Shown in pieces: positions 14,798 to 17,833 of a stretch of DNA of 17,833 nucleotides. Source of the stretch: JAVVUJ01 sp964461765 (lineage in GTDB: Bacteria; Bacillota; Clostridia; Peptostreptococcales; Anaerovoracaceae); assembly GCA_964461765.1 (NCBI GenBank), contig CAYWVS010000063.1:1-17833 (forward strand). The letters are read 5' to 3'. The first letter of the stretch is position 1. Every line of letters begins with the position of its first letter. Position numbers and translations under genes: made by a program. The notes under the pieces are model-generated. The model had not been told where the DNA came from and did no database searches. It saw nothing but the letters and a program-made list of their open reading frames with translations.

Positions 14798-16549
14798 TCA
14801 CAATAGTATTTTCCCTTTTGGACTTAAAACAACACCTGTTTTACCTCGATTAATATAAATACAATTTTCATTTTCCAACTGTTTTAACCTACTTCGAATT
14901 TGTGCGTCAGACCAATTTTCACCTTCTTTAGACAACTCTTTTGCAATTCGTTCTCTTCCTGCCGGTATTTTTAGTTGATTTAATTCATCAATGATTTTTA
15001 ATATTCTATAGAGTTCGTCATCAGGGTATTTAGTTTCTTTTTTATGGTGGATTAATTTTAAGCTCTCCATCTCTTTGTCTTCCATTTTTTCAAAAAAGTT
15101 TTTATCCGGTAAGTCTTTCATATCCAAAGTATTCCCGGTTCTTATGGCGATCATATATTTCACAATGTTTTGTAGCTCTCTGGCATTCCCATACCAATGA
15201 TACTTTGCAAATTGATTGAAAATAAATTGACTAATTTTTATATGTATTCCCTGCAAATCAGACTCTTCTTTTACAAAATGGCTTATTAGTGCATTAATAT
15301 CTTCTTGGCGCTCCCTTAGTGGCGAAAGATACACATACCCTATTTTCAGCCTATAGTATAAATCCGAACGAAATTGCTTGTTCCAAACCATCTCCATCAA
15401 ATTTTTATTAGTAGCTGCAATTACACGAATGTCAACCTTTTTAATCTTGTTACTGCCTAAAGGCATAATTTCTTTTTCTTGTAGAACACGAAGCAATCTA
15501 GTTTGAACCTTTGCCGATACATCCCCTATTTCATCTAAAAAAATCGTTCCACCATCTGCTAATTCAAAAAGTCCTATTCGACCGCCTTTTTTCGCCCCTG
15601 TAAAAGCTCCTTCTTCATAACCAAATAGCTCACTTTCTACAAGTTCGTCGGGTAAGGCACTAAAATTAACTGCAAGAAACGGTCCGTTCTTTCGTTTGGA
15701 AGCATTATGGATGGCACTTGCAAAAAGCTCTTTCCCTGTACCGCTTTCTCCTTCAATTAATATGGTGAGCTCCGTTTCCGCAAGTTTTTTGGTTCTATCC
15801 TTTACCTCTGTTATGTTTTTGCTGCAACCGATGATGTGATCAAAAGTGTATCTTGCATAGTAGCCCTTTTCTTTTAAACTGCTTCTTAATGAATTTTTTA
15901 GGATTTCCACTTGCTCATTAACATCTGCTACTTTTCTGGACATGTTAATGATTTTCTCCATATATTTTTTCATAACTCGATCAGCATCAAAATGGCTGAC
16001 CCCTACTTTTTCTACAATTCTATATAAAGATACAATATCAATAATGCGAGGACCCAGATCTACTATGGATTGTATGTATTTAGGAACTCTATGGGATTCT
16101 CCTGCCGTAAGTGCTATTTTTATATTGGGCTTTTCCTCACATCCAGGGAAATAAGGTGTATAATTCAAATGAGTAATGCCCAATTCCAGTAAATTGGAAA
16201 TACAAGTCAAGGCTGTCTCAGGAGAATCATTTACAAACAGAACCTCACTGCCTTCCGTTATCTTTAATACTTCATCAATATGGTCTATATTAAGCGTCCT
16301 TTCACATACAAAGTAAGATTGAGCCGAATCATTTTTGCACTTTTCCAAATTAAATAATTTTTTCTCTATGGTTTCTTTTAAAACTATTTGACTAGAGAAG
16401 ACAATGAAATCACCCTCAATGAAATTTACATCATCAATATCCAGTGCGTAACCTTTTATAGCAATTTCATCAGGGATATATTCTCTAAGCTGGTTTACAA
16501 AAAAGTTTTTTGACTCTTCGCTTCCTGTAATCAAAATTATTTTTTTCAT
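14798..16549 (-). CDS. Sigma-54-dependent transcriptional activator with winged-helix-like C-terminus
   Basis: A 583-residue enhancer-binding protein. The AAA+ core is complete: Walker A GESGTGKE at 267-274, the sigma-54-contacting GAFTGA loop at 314-319, Walker B TIFLDEIGD at 335-343, and arginine-finger candidates Arg394 and Arg400. Residues 1-230 form an N-terminal region I do not recognise: a receiver-like beginning (MKKIILITGSEES) but no obvious Asp-phosphorylation pattern, no PAS domain, then a possible helical linker at about 170-230. The C-terminus (about 509-583) lacks a Fis-type helix and instead looks like a winged helix (helix, IAKELSKE helix, recognition helix SDAQIRSRLKQLE, then a beta wing). 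It probably activates the sigma-54 promoter at 14569-14584 in response to a small-molecule or peptide signal. AAGAGG lies 7 bases before the ATG. Confidence 0.92.
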   Translation of the reverse strand: MKKIILITGSEESKNFFVNQLREYIPDEIAIKGYALDIDDVNFIEGDFIVFSSQIVLKETIEKKLFNLEKCKNDSAQSYFVCERTLNIDHIDEVLKITEGSEVLFVNDSPETALTCISNLLELGITHLNYTPYFPGCEEKPNIKIALTAGESHRVPKYIQSIVDLGPRIIDIVSLYRIVEKVGVSHFDADRVMKKYMEKIINMSRKVADVNEQVEILKNSLRSSLKEKGYYARYTFDHIIGCSKNITEVKDRTKKLAETELTILIEGESGTGKELFASAIHNASKRKNGPFLAVNFSALPDELVESELFGYEEGAFTGAKKGGRIGLFELADGGTIFLDEIGDVSAKVQTRLLRVLQEKEIMPLGSNKIKKVDIRVIAATNKNLMEMVWNKQFRSDLYYRLKIGYVYLSPLRERQEDINALISHFVKEESDLQGIHIKISQFIFNQFAKYHWYGNARELQNIVKYMIAIRTGNTLDMKDLPDKNFFEKMEDKEMESLKLIHHKKETKYPDDELYRILKIIDELNQLKIPAGRERIAKELSKEGENWSDAQIRSRLKQLENENCIYINRGKTGVVLSPKGKILL

Positions 16550-16602
16550 GCAACGCCTCTTGATTTACCACCATCAATTAATATATTACTCCTACACTAA
16601 AA

Positions 16603-16618
16603 AGCAAGAATTCCGCCA
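16603..16618 (-). promoter_or_regulatory. Sigma-54-like promoter of the activator gene
   Basis: On the minus strand, TGGCGGA-N4-TTGCT, with GG and GC at the invariant positions and the same 16-base length as the yfcC promoter. The predicted start is near 16592, about 43 bases before the activator ATG. It suggests positive autoregulation. The match to the -24 element is weaker after TGGC. Confidence 0.6.
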
Positions 16619-16714
16619 ATCTTTTTCCAACTTTTTAATGCAGGAAGTAATCGCTATCACTAACTAGTTCAACTCTATGATATATAATTTTCCATGTGAT
16701 TGCAATATTTTATA

Positions 16715-16746
16715 AAAATTAGGGCGAATATTTCCGCCCTAATTTT
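16715..16746. terminator. Bidirectional intrinsic terminator
   Basis: A 12-bp perfect stem (AAAATTAGGGCG paired with CGCCCTAATTTT) around an 8-base loop, flanked by T-rich DNA in both directions. No + strand gene reads into it, so it most likely ends transcripts of the membrane protein gene that stops at 16885, after a 3' region of about 140 bases. It also insulates the activator's promoter. Confidence 0.75.
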
Positions 16747-16884
16747 AATTTTTATTCTGTCATTTTTTCTTTGTGCTTAGATAAACTTACTAAATAGCCC
16801 TTCGTCGCCATTACACGGTTCAGAATTTTCAAGGCAGTTGTCTATATCCACCCCTAAAAGACTCTTTATCTACGACGACCCATC
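16747..16884 (-). other. 3' region of the membrane-protein transcript, no clear gene
   Basis: 138 bases between the stop of the small membrane protein and the terminator. The minus strand holds open frames of about 26 and 28 codons but no ribosome binding site at a proper distance and no recognisable protein. ACGACGACC at 16872-16880 repeats the nine bases found at 14733-14741. It may be an untranslated tail, the remnant of a small gene, or carry regulatory sites. Confidence 0.35.
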
Positions 16885-17316
16885 TTATGACAATCCATCT
16901 TCCCAATTCCTACCGGAAAGCATTATGGCTTGACCACAAAATCCTCCGGGAATAATGGCAAATGCTCCAAAAGCTATCCAAACATGGACATTTGACGAAT
17001 TTTCCGATAGAATGGTCATTGCAGTGAATAAAAGAATTATCACAATTCCCAAAAAAGCACATACTTTTACAGCGCCTTTTCGTCTGTTCTTAGCAGCATT
17101 AATCCCCATAAGCCCCCCAATGAGTCCAACTCCGCAAGCTGCCATAGATATAATTCTTATGGTGGAAGTGCTTTCCAAGGTACCGATCTCAAAAGGTAAG
17201 GCTACCCCTATCATTTCTAGGATGACCATGAGAAATAACAAAATGCTAAAAATCACCATGGAAATGCTATAGGATCTAAAAGAGTATAACATGTTTACTG
17301 TTGAATATTGTTTCAT
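16885..17316 (-). CDS. Small membrane protein of unknown function (four helices)
   Basis: I do not recognise a family. The 143-residue protein has a short basic N-terminus and four hydrophobic helices at roughly 18-40, 53-75, 84-104 and 112-132, with charged loops between the second and third (NRRKG) and a hydrophilic end. No catalytic or metal-binding pattern is visible. A strong GGAGG ribosome binding site sits 9 bases before the ATG, so the gene is real. It is a single-gene unit: a weak promoter candidate lies upstream and a terminator lies about 140 bases beyond the stop. Neighbours on either side (activator and etfA) run the same way but give no functional hint. Confidence 0.8.
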   Translation of the reverse strand: MKQYSTVNMLYSFRSYSISMVIFSILLFLMVILEMIGVALPFEIGTLESTSTIRIISMAACGVGLIGGLMGINAAKNRRKGAVKVCAFLGIVIILLFTAMTILSENSSNVHVWIAFGAFAIIPGGFCGQAIMLSGRNWEDGLS

Positions 17317-17582
17317 AAATAAATACCTCCATTTGGAATAAGTCGTAATTCATTTGATAAGATAATTTTAAACTTAAAATATTTTAAAGTTTTTTTCTAT
17401 TAAATTTTAGTAACATTTATATTTAATTACCTCATTCGCACTTTCTCCATATTAAAGAAATATTTTTGTATGATCAATCATTTTACCATTAACTTTGTTT
17501 TTTTTCATAAAACGTTAAAAAAGAAGAAATTTTAGATTCCTATTTCCACATGGGTTTTATAAGGAGTGACTCATTGCATGCA
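17317..17582 (-). other. AT-rich upstream region of the small membrane protein gene
   Basis: A stretch of 266 bases with no credible gene. It includes a weak sigma-A candidate on the minus strand: TTGATC (17477-17472), a 17-base spacer and TAATAT (17454-17449), which would give a leader of about 126 bases. I saw no riboswitch-like structure. Confidence 0.3.
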
Positions 17583-17615
17583 AAAACACCTCTCACAGTT
17601 AAGGAAAGGTGTTTT
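17583..17615 (-). terminator. Intrinsic terminator of etfA
   Basis: A 9-bp perfect stem (AAAACACCT/AGGTGTTTT) around a 15-base loop, 42 bases past the etfA stop and continuing into T's on the minus strand. T-rich DNA on the other side means it could also act on the + strand. Confidence 0.7.
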
Positions 17616-17650
17616 ATTTTTTAAAATATAGTTTTATTTTTTAAAATATA
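17611..17650. repeat. Perfect 20-base tandem duplication
   Basis: The 20 bases at 17611-17630 are repeated exactly at 17631-17650, between the etfA stop and its terminator; the first copy overlaps the terminator stem. The unit is AT-rich (two G/C at most) and probably arose by replication slippage. Confidence 0.85.
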
Positions 17651-17657
17651 ATTGTAA

Positions 17658-17833
17658 TTATTTTATAGAAGCTTCAAACAAATCTTCTGCATTGTCCCAT
17701 GCTTCGATAATCTGAGGAATCACCTTGTATAAGTCTCCTACGATACCAAAGTCAGCTACTTCAAAGATAGGTGCTTCTGCATCCTTGTTGATAGCTACGA
17801 TGATGTCGGAAGTCTGCATACCGGCTAAGTGCT
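17658..17833 (-). CDS. etfA: Electron transfer flavoprotein alpha subunit, C-terminal part
   Basis: Partial: the last 57 residues, cut by the window edge. Residues HLAGMQTSDIIVAINKD, followed by APIFEVADFGIVGDLYKVIPQI, are the hallmark FAD-binding C-terminus of EtfA. The subunit pairs with EtfB to pass electrons from acyl-CoA dehydrogenases, or in clostridia to take part in flavin-based bifurcation. The stop TAA is followed by a tandem duplication and a terminator, so etfA is the last gene of its operon. Whether this is a bifurcating type cannot be judged from this fragment. Confidence 0.93.
   Translation of the reverse strand, partial: HLAGMQTSDIIVAINKDAEAPIFEVADFGIVGDLYKVIPQIIEAWDNAEDLFEASIK

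Noticed and set aside
16755..16850. Open frames of about 26-28 codons on the minus strand ending before the 16715 terminator
   Set aside because: No ribosome binding site at the right distance and no recognisable peptide; kept only as a note on the 3' region.
17574..17633. Short + strand open frame of 17 codons starting at an ATG after AAGGAG
   Set aside because: It lies across the etfA terminator stem and the tandem duplication, and its peptide is low-complexity; more likely chance.
1..17833. CRISPR arrays, tRNA or rRNA genes, insertion sequences or prophage genes
   Set aside because: I saw no regularly spaced repeats, no cloverleaf or rRNA signatures, and no transposase, integrase or phage proteins.

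Overview
The window looks like low-GC, Gram-positive, endospore-forming anaerobe DNA (class Clostridia, an amino-acid fermenter). The reasons are: a spoVAC-spoVAD-spoVAE operon behind a perfect sigma-G promoter match; a complete arginine deiminase (ADI) pathway; a sigma-54 activator with matching sigma-54 promoters; an electron-transfer flavoprotein; AT-rich intergenic DNA; and strong GGAGG-type ribosome binding sites. I cannot name the genus from the sequence alone.

Layout. 1-109: upstream edge with a terminator-like hairpin. 110-1330 (+): DUF362 protein with a C-terminal 2[4Fe-4S] ferredoxin domain. 1327-2373 (-): membrane acyltransferase, convergent with it and sharing a CTAG in which both stop codons lie; its real start is probably a TTG. 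2633-5977 (+): bifunctional class A penicillin-binding protein with an unusual AT-rich N-terminal extension and a Pro/Thr-rich tail. 6046-8071 (-): spoVAC-spoVAD-spoVAE, separated from the next unit by a 16-bp-stem terminator. 8238-11605 (-): ADI operon in the order argF, arcA, arcC, with its own sigma-A promoter. 11763-14522 (-): YfcC-family transporter then isoaspartyl dipeptidase, behind a sigma-54 promoter. 14798-16549 (-): sigma-54 enhancer-binding protein, itself preceded by a second sigma-54-like promoter. 16885-17316 (-): small four-helix membrane protein of unknown function. 17658-17833 (-): C-terminal end of etfA, cut by the window edge.

How the genes work together. The main theme is nitrogen and energy recovery from arginine. 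YfcC could import arginine in exchange for ornithine, or import a dipeptide. IadA would release aspartate plus a second amino acid from beta-aspartyl dipeptides. Arginine deiminase, ornithine carbamoyltransferase and carbamate kinase would convert arginine to ornithine, CO2, ammonia and ATP. The pairing makes beta-Asp-Arg, the cyanophycin breakdown dipeptide, a reasonable candidate substrate; this is inference. The transporter/dipeptidase pair and its activator appear to form a self-contained sigma-54 regulon. The most interesting points are the activator's unusual domain layout (unrecognised N-terminus, winged-helix-like C-terminus instead of a Fis-type helix), helically phased repeats between the activator and its target promoter, and a Glu at the position where E. 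coli IadA carries its carboxylated metal-bridging Lys.
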